From the NCBI GenBank assembly GCA_022606135.1, contig JABYQN010000009.1, positions 1,265,001 through 1,329,000 of the forward strand: DNA of 64,000 nucleotides, given 5' to 3'. Of this stretch, positions 14,813 through 25,858 are shown in pieces (position 1 is the first letter of the stretch; every line of letters starts with the position of its first letter). This stretch comes from Fomes fomentarius (lineage: Eukaryota > Basidiomycota > Agaricomycetes > Polyporales > Polyporaceae). Below the pieces are notes generated by a model that saw only the letters and a program-made list of their open reading frames with translations, did no database searches and was not told the origin of the DNA. The position numbers were made by a program, and so were the translations under genes.

Positions 14813-17059
14813 CTATGATTGCTCGTCGGCGCCGACTTCTACTCCAGCATCGTCATGATACATCACCTCCGAGTCCTGTGCTTCCCGCGCCTTCTTGGCC
14901 TCCTCTTCAGCTCTCTTCCGTTGGTTCTCCTTGCATCGGTTGGGGCTGCCTTTGTGCCGAACCATTGCGTCGTAGCGGGAAAAGTCCTGCCCGCACCGAT
15001 CACAGCCGAGCTGCTGCCTGTTCGGGTTGAGTTTGCAGTGATGGTTTTCGTGCCTTTCCGTATCGCCCTGGCGCGTGCACCTGCGGAAGCAGAACTTGCA
15101 TATCAGTTTCTCCTCGACTGCGGGCTTCTGGGCCTTCTTCCTCGACCCCCACGACGGCGCCTTTCTGCGTCTGGGCTTGTACTTGCTTGCAAGCTTTTGA
15201 CTCGCTGCTATCTTCGCAGAAATGGCCTTGCGGCGCGAAGCTTGCGAAGGGGCATCATAAGAGGTCGCACGAGCACGAGCACCGTTGCGTGAACGCTTGG
15301 TGGGGCGGTACTCCTCGTCGTCCTCATCGCAAGAGTGCTGGTCGCCTTCGCCGTCGGACGACCTGTCGGCCTCGTACTCGCTGCCCGAGTTGGCCTCGCT
15401 CTCTTCGTACTCCTGCTCGCTCTCGTCGTCACTATATGCCGCAGTCGTGACCTTCCGAGAGGTCAGTCGTGCAGCAGGGGCAGGGGCAGGCGGTGCGAAG
15501 ATCGCGGTTTGGGTAGGAGGAGCCCGACGAGACCTGGCAGTGCGCCCAGGAAGATCACATAGAGGCTGTTTGGGCGCACCAGGGGTGCGGATCGGCTCAA
15601 GGGCTGGGTTGAGAGCAGGAACGGGCGCGGGGACGCGGGACGTCTTGCGCGCACGAGCTTGAGGAGCCTTGCGGGCTATCACACGGGGAGTGGGGGCCTT
15701 CGTCGCCTTTGGGCTAGCAGCGCGGGGTGAGCGGCGCGGACTGTTCTGCTTCGGGAGCCGCGAGGAAGCCTTGGCGGCCATCTGAGGTGCCGGACGAGGG
15801 GCGTCGATTTTGGGGGACGCCGCAGAGCGGCGTTTGCGTTTGCCGGGGCTGTCGACAACAGGCTCAGCTGCAGTGTGGTCGATGTGGGATGAATCTGGGA
15901 GAGCGGGCTCCGCGAGGTTGTCGGCCGCCGTATCCATGAAATGCTCCTCGACACGTGTCTCGAGGATGATTGGAAGAGACCCGACATCCGAGAGAGGAGT
16001 GGACAGCCAGGAGTCGGGAGATGAGAGTACGGAGGGCGCGATCGTCATGGGAGTGGAGAGCATGCTGTCCGAAGGACTGCCAGAGGAGATCGAGGGACTC
16101 GAGAAAGTAAAAGCAATGCTGGCGGGGGAGAACGAGGAGATGGGGCTCAGAGGACTGCCGTGGATGCGCAGTCGCGATACACTTGAGGACATAAGGTTGG
16201 CAGGCTATGCGAGAAGATGTTAGTAGGTGCGACACGTACACTTGATGAGAGCCATACGAACCGAGTCAGTGAGCATCGGAGACTGAGAGGAGAGCGTTTC
16301 GAAGGAGTTCGAACGGAGGGAAGACGACAACAAGCTGTCGATCGACTCGACACTCTCGAATGATCCCAGCGGAGGTAGCACGTTACGCATCATCGGAACA
16401 AAGGCTGAGAAATCCTGAGATTTATCGTCCATCTGGGTCAACGAGTCGTAGTTGTGGATGAACTGGTCGAAGTCCAACGCCGCGCCAAAGTCCTGAAGGC
16501 CGTCCACAGCACGCGCGGGATCTGACTTGGCGAGGAGAGCGTTGACCTCCTTGTGCAAGTCGGCATGTGCAGTCTTCACGTCGCGAAACCATACAGCAAG
16601 TGTGGCATCCTCGCGCTGCAACGATTGTCAACGATGATGCTGGCAAAGAACGGGAGGTGCAGACGTACAAGAATAGCGGCCCTGTGGTGGTTGACAAGGG
16701 AGATGATGTCGGCCAAGCTATCGACAACATGAAGCCCAGTAGGAGGATGAGGGATCACGGTACAGCCTTGCTGAGGCGGCCTGTGGATAGCGTAAAAACA
16801 ATCAGTGGCTGTAGAGGGCACGAGGCGAGTCCACATACACTGCAAATACGATCTGCGCAGACATGGGCGTTCGCAGCTTTACAACCACATTAGGCATCAA
16901 GGCGGCGACATGTGACGTAAAGAGGTTCCTCTTGCCGCCTCGATGGACCTCGAGGAATGTTCGAGGGTCCTCGGTGCGCAAGATGACGGAGTGATCACCG
17001 TCGCCAAAACGCGACAGCTCTCTGAGGAGAACGGTGTAGATGGTGAGCGTACGATCCAT
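14813..17059 (-). CDS. C2H2-type zinc-finger protein, probable transcription factor
   Basis: The order is: ATG at 17059, an N-terminal part of about 110 residues (MDRTLTIYTVLLRELSRFGD), a second exon with the possible coiled segment FRDVKTAHADLHKEVNALL (from about 16615), and a large final exon (about 16190 down to 14813). The final exon is rich in Ser, Pro, Ala and Arg and carries an acidic block (DDESEQEYEESEANSGSE) at about 15435-15370. Near the C-terminus are two fingers: CKFC...HENHH (C2H2) and CDRC...HKGSPNRC (C2HC-like), followed by a basic RKRAEEEAKKAREAQ stretch. The first intron joins in phase 2 through donor GTATGT and acceptor CCACAG. The arrangement (long disordered region, two terminal fingers) is common in Agaricomycete DNA-binding proteins. 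The target is unknown. Confidence 0.78.
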
Positions 17060-20000
17060 GGCGGATAGCGAGAAGAACTGTGGCGGTATGTGGGGGAATT
17101 GAGAAACAGGACGCGTTTAAATCATCTTCTCTGTAGGTCCACGCCGCCCATCCAGACGCCGAAAGCCTTGAGGTGTCCATGCTCTCAATATTTCTTCAGA
17201 TCTTTTCCTGGGACCGGCAGTGCTGTCATCGGTCCGACTATGGGAGAGAAGATGAGATCGGTGGTAGCGCCAAACAAAAAGGGCATACCTGAGAATACAA
17301 ATAGCGCCAGCATCGTAGAGGCAACAAGACGTCCTGGTGGTAGAGATCTCTCGGGAGATCAAATCGATGACTCGAGAGTGCCCGCTTGTGGCATGCCCGC
17401 GAACCTTCGCGTTTTAGGCAAGAAAGGTCCTCTACTTGGGAAAGCCAACGTAGCTGTGGTGCCTCAGATACACCTCCTCGGAGTAACTATTCCACTGATG
17501 GAGCACTGGCACGTCTCCTAGTTCTGTCGAGTCCATTGGCACGTGGCAAGAGGATGTCAGAAGAGGGATTCACGGAAGAGGGGCATTCAGAGCGACAGAA
17601 GGGGTCATCCGCGAGGTACGGTGCAAGAAAATCCCCTCGTTTCGCGCAGTAGGAATTATTACCGAAGAACAAGGTCAAGGTGGTGCGCTCGTGGGAGCTC
17701 GGATGCATGAGGGCCTGTCCAAATCGCCCTTCCCACGCATTCTTCTGGATATCGATCCTTCACGGGAGAATGTCATCGCTTCCTCCGAGTCGGACAATCA
17801 AGCAAACAGATGCTCGGTGACAATATATGTATGCAGGAGAGCAGGGCGTGCCTCAGGTGATGAGCCATCAAGCAGGGGGCTACGTACCGTACGTAGCGTG
17901 CCCTACGCTCATAGTGCGCGTCTCACTGATGGATGTCAATGAAGATCAGGACAACGTGTCTACCGGCCGTCCATAGGTGGATTGACCTAGAACTTCCAGT
18001 AAGCGGTTGTCATCGGCTTTTGTTCTGAGCAAATTCTGCACCCACTTCAAGTACCGGGAGAGGTTGGTGATACCGACCCATATCCTGCGATGCACTTTGT
18101 ACCTCATCGTCTGAGTACAATAATGGCCGAACGAGTGAGCGGAGGCGAGGGGCTTAGCGCGACATGGGGCAACGCTCGTGATCACTGTAACTGGTGTCGT
18201 TCCCACGGCTCAGTTTGCGGACCCACAGACGCATACACATGCAACACCTGCCAAATATGGCAGGTTTGGCGGGGAAATGCCGGAGACCCAGGTCCTGTCC
18301 CCGGTTCCGACCGGGGGAAAACGCTCGGGCACCTCATGATATTGACCGCCAGCCTCGAGTTCGCCCAACACCTCTACCCGATGTTGCATTCACGCGGTTG
18401 CTTATCGCTGCCTGCTCTCTGGGACCTAAAATGAAGTTCGTCGTATTCACCGGTGAATGTCAGATCATGCCGCTGCTCATCACCACTGGGCAGTGCAGAT
18501 GGTTCTCCGTTCCCAATGAACACCGATGGCGGCCATTCTCTGCATCCGATGGTACATGCCTAATGTTGTCTTTCACCCTCCCCTTGACGGCATCATCGCA
18601 TCTCCCTCTGGTTCCCTACGACGGCTGGTTGTGGGTGCTACTTATGCGACCCATCTCGTAGCAGCTTAAGCTTCAGCGCCCACGTCTATCACCGCGCACT
18701 CTGTGCACTGTTCGATAATGCACCCGTTGCCTTCTAGCCCTGTGGCGCATCCTCTCTCACGACTTAGATTGCTATCAGTGAAATATGAGCTCGAGTTCAT
18801 CCTCATCACCGACATACCATCACGCCCGATCTTGGCTCCATTTTCCCTTCGCCGGCGCACGTCTCGGTACAGCAGCGTAGGTTCATGTGGGTATTCCAAA
18901 CATTACGAGTGCGTGTTCCGTCTCCTGGATCCCTTATTGTGTGTTGCTAAGGACAAGATTTCTGGTCCTCAACGCAACTACAGTCAATGGTGCACTCGTG
19001 GCCTTGTTTCGTCACTGGTTTGCCGACCCAGTCGAGGCATCCTCCTTGAGGACATCGCTATCACGAGACTGTTGGCAACAGCGTTTGGAATCCAGATCGA
19101 CACTGTCCAGCTACGCTACTCGCTGTTGACAAGTCCAAGGGCAATAGAGTACGCGCTCACGGATAACATGGGTGTGATCAATCGTAGATAGCCGCAAAAA
19201 CCAGACCATGACATATCGAGTTTCAAGGTTCTACTCGTCTATAACGCTGCCCCGGACGCACGCCTCGTGAAACATGTGCGCACCTCGGTCGTAACCTAAC
19301 GCGACCACATATCTCTCACCATTCTGATCCAACATCAACCACAGAAGCAGTGCCGTACCTCAGGTCCGCAGGGTCGCTAGCTTCGTACCGTACCTGCGGA
19401 CGCTCGTGCCCCAATCTAGGACAAGGTCACTGCCTCCACTACGAGCGGTGGATCTCTTGGACGCGTCGGTCCTGGAGCCCAGGTCAGTTAACAGGTGACC
19501 CTGTGACTAGGGGAAGCCAACAGACAGCAAGCTCGTAACCCACGCTGATCACATTCTGACGGATGCCATGCAGCTGTCCACACTTGTTCGCCCACAAACC
19601 TCACATTAGTGTTCAGCTCGGTGTCCTGTTAGAACTCAAGTAGTCTCTTATTCGCCAGGGACTCCTCGGGGCGCGGCGCGAACTCCCATCTTTCCGCCCA
19701 TCATGCGAGCCTCAAGCGTCAACTCCGCGAGCTCCCGTTGGATAATCGAGCAGCTAGATGTCCAGCGGGCATGCAGGTGAAGAATAAATCGGGAAGGGAC
19801 ACCGTGTGTGCGGTTTCGATGTACTACTGAGATGCTGGAAGGGCGCACTTATGTGATACGAACAGTGAGCAAAGCGTTCCCTCACCTCCATTACCATCTA
19901 GCGCCGCCTAGCGGACATAGCAGGAAGGAATGATGACCGTACCGGCCGAACTAGAATATCATCCAAGCATCCAAGCCACCATTCGTTCGAGCCAGGGAGG

Positions 20001-22939
20001 ATGGTGTTATTAGTTGTGTGGACGGGTTCGCTATCATGTCGCGTTGGAACCGTATACGAGGCCTACATCCCGTTGGCAGCCACCCGGGGTACCGTTGGCC
20101 AATCGCGTGGAAACGATACATTCTTGTTTTGATGTCAGCACGCTGGGTTCACTTTCCCTTCCACCAGCCGATATGGTCTCGCCCACCCTAGTGATTGGCT
20201 GCATGGGTGAATAATATCGAGACCGCAAAGTCTCCTCTCTGCTGCATGCACGCATTCGTTGTACTGAAGAAATATGTTACACGGCGTCCCAATCTACTAT
20301 ATTGTCATAATCCGGTGCCAGGATGAAAAATTCGCATGCGGCACCCGAAGCACAAGGGAATTCGACAAATTGACGGGTATTGTAACGCCGAAAGAAAATG
20401 GTAGTGAGTTTCATCTGATCATGTATTCTACGTCCTATGTGCTGTATCTGGGATGCCGTGTGGAGCTTGACCTGGCAGGGACAACGCTGGACAACGCCAT
20501 ACGGACAACGCATTGAAGGACGTTGGGAGCTTGTAGAATCATTTAGGTATGGGATGGCTATTGCCTACGTCTGACAGTTTCTTTGGCTCGGCGTGCACGG
20601 TGCTTGAGAATGTCCATCATGAGCCTCTTACTCCCTCTGCAAGTGACATCTCTAGAGCTAGCTCACCATGATACGGCAAGCGGCGTCGCAACCTGGGTAC
20701 CCTATCTCGAGATGATAGAGCATGTTTGGGAAACAGTAATAGGACGGCGCATGGAAGGCGACGAGTTCACGCACTTACCATAGCACACTAGGTTCGATCT
20801 CATTCCATAATCGCGGAAGGTGCAGTACTCTGCTTTGTCGCTGCCAGCAGGTATCTCTGTTAGTCCGACATTTCAAGATACTTGAATCAGGTCATTGGGA
20901 CAATTGACGCGAGAAACCGGCTGGAGCAGCGTGTAGCTGAGTTCTGCAGCCAACGTGAACAGACATAGCGGACAGCCATGCCTTGTTCCGACCATCCCCT
21001 ACTCGAATGGTGTCCGCTGATGCAAGGACAGAATGAGCTATTCTTCCGACGGCGGCGGAATGTGTAGTAGTCCGATCCGGTGAAGGGCCTAATCAGAGGA
21101 GAACCCGTGGGACATCATGCGCAGACTCGGCACACGCGCAAAACAAGGCGAGGGCGCACCCAGCAACCCAGCAACCCATATCCACCACCCACGACTTCTG
21201 GAACATAGCGTCGACCTTGGCTGTTGGATAAACCCTATGAACGGGAAGCTCAAACCACAATTTCATCTCAGCCAGATCGATATAGCCTCGTGGTATCCTC
21301 AGGGCGTACTTCGTGCCGGCGAGACGCGTGGCCATGAGGCAGATTTACCTGCTACGACACGTTCGGGGTGAGCACGGGCGATATGGATGACTTCATCCTC
21401 GTAGCTCGAGCGCACTGGCTCCTGTGTGCCATTGGGAACGCGAACAAGGAAACCACCCGCACCATGTTACGTTTGTGTATGGCCGCCTCAGGTTGGCGTT
21501 CCCCACCGGCACTTCTTTTCGTTATGTAAAGATACAGGCCCAGGAAAGATCTGTGGGGACGCGATAGGCATATCCAGGCATATTGGCAAGGAAGTGGCAG
21601 TTCAAGGCGAGGCAGAGCAGAATGTTGAGATTGTCATTGTCAAGTTCGGGGGAAAGAGCGGAGTGCCCCCTAGTGCCTCTCGAGTGTTCCCGGCGCTCAA
21701 TCACATGTTGGATCTCTGAGTCTGCGCCTCACCATCTCGCAAATAATGTAGCAACTGCTGCGATACACTACTCGACGCGTCCTCGGCGAATGCTGACAGT
21801 CGGATGTCCATTGTACGGACCCTCTCGCCTTTCGCTTTCACTCCCTCCGAAGCGGATCGTTGAACAAAGTCCAGCTGCAACAACTAACAGCCTTCTATCT
21901 CTCATCCTTCACAATTTCCCGCTCGTAACCCTGCGAGAGAACCGATTGAACCTCCCAGCCCATATCAAGCATATTTTCCGGGGGCTGTAGAACCGAGTAC
22001 TTCGCCCTCAGGCCTCAGACTCGGCCCCACGGCAAGTGCGGCCGCAATCGCTTCGGAGACAATACAGTGCGGATATTGCTCTCGAAGGTCCGCTTCCTGC
22101 ACTCAAGGGCTGCCTGCGCAAGTGTGGCGAGGACGTGCGGCGAAGCGCGGTAGGCGGAAGCGGTGAGTGCATACTTCGATACGCAATCGCGGTCGGCACG
22201 CTAGCGCGGCAAGGATTTCGGAGAAGACCTGCGGCGATGCGAAGTGCCAGCTGCACTGCGTCAGGACAGCCGTGGTGTAGTGCTTCGTGGTACTCTGTAG
22301 AAACGTAATGGGGTCCGACTACAGACTGCACGAAGGTGCCAATGCCGCGAGGGAGGCACGGAGATGAGCTTGCGTGCGCGGAGAACCTATTCATCTCGGC
22401 TGCCAGTGAGTGTTAACGTTCATGTCACGGCATCGAGAAGACGTATGCTACATCGCAGTCCAAATTCGCGGGATGAATGGCGGTCACGAATCCATCTTCG
22501 CCTACCGCAGCCGCGAGGACGACTATGCAGTCTCCTTGACCGCATTCTACCTCGAGTACCCTCCCTCTAGTATCCATGTTTTGATGAGCTGAGCACGTTG
22601 CACAATGTGCGGCCGTACAATGTTGTAGTGCTGCGACTTATGTAGATCGCGGCGATGGCGTCGAGATCGATTGGAAGGGTAGGCACCCTCCAAAGATGCA
22701 TCGAGTCAATCTCTGGTGTTCTGAACGTAATTCAGGACGTTCTTCGCCCATCCTCACGCCCGTCGGACAACGCAATACCAACCGTGTCCGGGTCCTCAAT
22801 TGACTCATGATGCTGTGTACCTAATGAACGGTGTCAACGCGGTCTCATGGTGTGTCTTTTGACGATGTTTCTCGACTTTCTATTCGGTCACCGTCGTGAA
22901 TCCTATATGCGTGTGTCCGTAACTTAATCACCTCGGTCT
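17060..22939. other. 5.9 kb gene-poor stretch
   Basis: No gene can be supported here. Six-frame reading shows only short frames without recognisable domains. The most coding-like are on the reverse strand at 17946-18206, 21093-21335 (a hydrophobic C-terminal half), 21522-21704 and 22008-22394. None of these could be linked by splice sites into a plausible product. I see no terminal repeats, reverse transcriptase or transposase motif, so I cannot call a mobile element. Decayed element or gene remains are possible. Confidence 0.5.
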
Positions 22940-23737
22940 CTACACCTTCCTAACGTAACGAACAAGCTCCTTTGCCTCTGGAGCGTCACTGTCATCCCAG
23001 AACGTGTTGAACTCTTCCAGCGTGAGGAACGCGTGGTCTCCCCACACGAATCCTGGGAAGACCACCTCCGTAATGAGGCATCCACAACGGTCCTTCGCGA
23101 ACTCGTCCGAAGCTGCATCCAGGTCTTCTTGAAGCAGACGAGACATCTTCCAAACCCCCGTGGGCACGAGAAGCTGGAGAAGCTCTCCGGCCTGGACGTT
23201 CGTTCCTATGACCTAATAGCAGTTCAGTAGTTGCACGACTTTGTAGCATTTTTGTTGCTCTGCCTTCTTCTCAATCTTGGGCGGACGTCCCGGCGTGATG
23301 AGGGTGTATTCTGCGCGACCTTGGTGGAGAACATGCATTGTCTATCTCCGCGATGTGAGCCTTCTCGCGAAGACGTTATCCGCAACGCACTTACGGCAGA
23401 TTTGTTCATGTGTAGGTAACCGTTGGGTTCATCCGGCGTGAGTAGGTAGAAGATCGATGTAGCCAGTGGCCGGAGTGCTTGATCTACTCAAAGATTGGGT
23501 GTTCGGTACATAGATCGTCGTTCGTAGAATACGTACCTGCGAATGGCGATGCAACATGCTCAGACTGGCGATCCGTCTCCGCGAAGTAACCTTTCGACTT
23601 CTATATCAGCGACCGCCCACAGCTCTTGTGCTTTGAAAAGAGACGAGACCTCCTTCTGGGTGCCTTGCCAGATTGAGTTGCTTGATCACCACTGAGTTTG
23701 GGTTGGGATACGAGTGTGATGTTGCAGAGGCCGTCAT
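22940..23737 (-). CDS. Cupin_5 (DUF985) family protein
   Basis: Small cytosolic beta-barrel protein of the DUF985/Cupin_5 family, annotated in bacteria as predicted sugar-epimerase-like cupins. The substrate is unknown. Exons read from the ATG at 23737: MTASATSHSYPNPNSVVIKQ, then LNLARHPEGG (family motif HPEGG) split by a phase-1 intron before YFAETDR. These lead to ATSIFYLLTPDEPNGYLHMN (the family's SxIYFLL...W/H region), then TMHVLHQGRAEYTLITPGR, then TNVQAGELLQLLVPTGVWK. The last exon has GCLITEVVFPGFVWGDHAF, matching the conserved GC-x-V-x-PGF-x-x-x-D-F end. The stop lies just after RYVRKV. One intron (23213-23263) seems to use a GC donor, since no GT donor avoids the in-frame stop. Length is about 180 residues, usual for the family. 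Confidence 0.85.
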
Positions 23738-24467
23738 TCTCAGTTGCGATAAGTGATGTTAGGAAGCAAGACTAGATTGCATTGCGCCGGCATATAGCGC
23801 TAATAAACCTGACAAATTGCATATACCGTCACGGCGACATATGTCGCTATGAATAATCAAGCGGTGAGTAAGCCTCCAGTAAGTAGTGAGTAAGCGTCCA
23901 GCGGCGGCGATAAAAGGACATCAGGTCGGAGTGCATGGATCGAATACTCAAAGATAGGAGAACCGTACAGGAGCCACTTCCGAAAGTCCACTCGAGCGAA
24001 GGCTGAGTATCTCTTTATCATTGCATGTATCACAGTAATGTCGTGGTTGGCCCAGCTTCACCCCGGACTGGTTATAGGCCGAGCCAAAACAAGCCAACCT
24101 TCTGTCTGAAGATTACATCCTGGCTTGATATTCACGAAGCCTGAGGCCAGGCCCAGGTCAGTAAGCCCTGAACATATGAGCGCCTTCCCTTCGTAGTTCA
24201 GCGTAAGAACTCCACCACTTTTCCCACCTTCCCCATTAGGATTAATTGCGGACCTCCCTAGTGTCATCTCCGTAGCTACATATCCTGTGTCAGAGTGCAT
24301 GAAATGTGGTTTTTCTCGTTCTCCTCAGATTGATCACCATACATGCGAGGTCATGCCTCAGGCTGAAGCCAGGCCGCAATCCTAGCTTATGGCCTGGCTT
24401 CAGGATATGTATGTCAGGCCAGGCACGACACGACACGTATGCAATCAACTCACTTCATATCATCAGA
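23738..24467. other. intergenic region with inverted repeats
   Basis: About 730 bases between two reverse-strand genes. It contains two inverted-repeat pairs described separately. An open frame at 24058-24300 on the reverse strand has no recognisable features and overlaps one of the repeat arms. Confidence 0.4.
24138..24403. repeat. nested inverted repeats
   Basis: AGCCTGAGGC at 24138-24147 is the exact reverse complement of GCCTCAGGCT at 24355-24364. Overlapping the latter, CTGAAGCCAGGCC at 24363-24375 and GGCCTGGCTTCAG at 24391-24403 form a perfect 13-base stem with a 15-base loop. Further CCAGGC/GCCTGG words cluster nearby. This could be the remains of a small foldback element or a transcript structure. 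Confidence 0.55.
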
Positions 24468-25040
24468 CTACGTTTGCACAGCAAGAATATCCACCGCGGT
24501 GCGTACAAGGTCTCGGTCTCCTCCAAATGCAAGTTTCTCATACGCTTCCGCAACATCGAACAATCTCACCTCGCCGAAGCCTTCCGCGAGTTGATGACTA
24601 CCTGGTTGCAGGGTAGAAGTGGACACGTCGCCATGCGGCTCGTATGGAACGTCGACCGCGCCGATGTACCAGAATATCAGCTTGATCATATCAAACCCTA
24701 TCGGTCTGAACGTAACCATGAACGGCTCCGAGCTGTTCTCCGCGATTCGCGCTGAATGAGGCTGAAAGCCTGCCTCCGCAGGAGAGGGATTTGGGGCGCA
24801 GGTGGGAAGACGCGGGACAATGTGCAGGCGGCAAGGGTACCCGGTTTCCTCGAACACTTCGCGTGTCGCGGCGGTTGCGAGGTCTTCTCCTTCGTCTTTA
24901 CGTCCTTTGGCGAGCAGCCATGCGTCGCGTTTTGTATGGTGGACTAGCAAAACACGTTTAGGAACTCCGTTCGCGTCGAACTGGAAAGGTACTGCGCCCG
25001 CCGCTAGGATGAATTGAGAAGAACTGTATTGGGTTTGCAC
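24468..25040 (-). CDS. Nudix hydrolase (start unresolved)
   Basis: Nudix hydrolases cleave nucleoside diphosphates linked to another group X, such as dinucleoside polyphosphates or diphosphoinositol polyphosphates. The frame begins at QTQYSSSQFILAAGAVPF, the usual first strand of fungal members, and contains a full Nudix box GRKDEGED...REVFEETGY (Gx5Ex7REUxEExGU). The VLLVHHTKRDAWLLAKGR lead-in resembles the diphosphoinositol/diadenosine polyphosphate type, but the substrate cannot be fixed. The domain is 190 residues in one exon, with the stop at the 24468 end. There is no ATG in this frame between the preceding stop and the Nudix box. The open frame extends upstream to a stop near 25110 and overlaps the end of the next gene. 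The true N-terminus must come from a spliced upstream exon or a non-ATG start; see findings. Confidence 0.85.
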   Translation of the reverse strand: MQTQYSSSQFILAAGAVPFQFDANGVPKRVLLVHHTKRDAWLLAKGRKDEGEDLATAATREVFEETGYPCRLHIVPRLPTCAPNPSPAEAGFQPHSARIAENSSEPFMVTFRPIGFDMIKLIFWYIGAVDVPYEPHGDVSTSTLQPGSHQLAEGFGEVRLFDVAEAYEKLAFGGDRDLVRTAVDILAVQT

Positions 25041-25050
25041 CCGCCTGTCT

Positions 25051-25737
25051 TCAAAGTGGGTCAGCGAAGCCAGAAAGTATGCCAGTAGAAGGAATACTAC
25101 TCTTGAGAGCTCTCTTCACAGTCAGGTATACGGCAGGTATGGCGCTCAAGATTACAGTAGCTGCACCAAGTATAGCGAAGGCGCGTCTGTCCACCATCTG
25201 CCGGTTCGTTCGCGAATGGGTCGGATTGCTAAACCACAGATTGCTACGTACTGATGATTAACTAGTGGGTACCTGAGCAGAAGGTCAGCTCTCCTTGATA
25301 TGAGCGGGTCGAGAGGTGCCTGCTCTGTATGTTGACTAGTCCGAGACTCCGAGTGAGTAGGAGCAGAACTTGAGGTCCAGATTCCCGGGTTTATTTGCCA
25401 CCGGAAAGCCCGTGACTGACTCTTCATGAGCTATCAATCTTGCTGTGAGGTATATGCGACAGTCATTTGGTGACTCACCTTAGTAATAGTATCTCCCCTA
25501 CTTGGACGTTGTCGTCGTCGCCGACAAGAAAGAACGAGTCGCCAATAGAGGCGTCTATCTCCTCCCACACGTGATTATGATACATCCCCATCGGGCGCTT
25601 GAACGCGTTGGTAGCAGGCCAGACTCGATGATGACTTGCAACGAAGGTTTCTACATTCCCCGCTGCTGATTCTACATGCTCTCTTAACCTCGATACACCT
25701 TATGAACGATGCTCTGCGGCTTCGGGCGATCTGGCAT
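25051..25737 (-). CDS. hypothetical protein with C-terminal membrane helix
   Basis: I do not recognise this family. Spliced reading on the reverse strand gives MPDRPKPQSIVHKV, then (after a 62-base intron with donor GTATCG) HHRVWPATNAFKRPMGMYHN, then HVWEEIDASIGDSFFLVGDD and DNVQVGEILLLR, all with good coding character. A further exon begins LIAHEESVTGFPVANKPG. The last exon holds NRQMVDRRAFAIL followed by a single hydrophobic helix (GAATVILSAIPAVYLTV), then KRALK and a short tail with TGA at 25051-25053. This suggests a tail-anchored or single-pass protein. The exon between about 25270 and 25360 is uncertain. A start at 25831 through an extra 40-base intron is possible, but it would leave only 27 bases to the divergent RNase H1 start, so I prefer 25737. 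Splicing may instead fuse it to the downstream Nudix domain. Confidence 0.55.
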
Positions 25738-25858
25738 CCACAACGTTTGACCTGGCAAGGACTGGAGGTCAGAGTTCTGTGATTCTTATCGCTCAACTTC
25801 GGCGGAGCTTCGACACAGAGAAAGCATCCATAATAGAGGTTCTGTGTTCCATTGAATC

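Noticed and set aside
17946..18206. 86-residue reverse-strand open frame
   Set aside because: Some helix-like sequence, but no motif or exon partner; not enough to call a gene.
19441..19475. GGATCTCTTGG word resembling part of 5.8S rRNA
   Set aside because: Only about 11 bases match and the flanks do not continue the rRNA sequence; coincidence.
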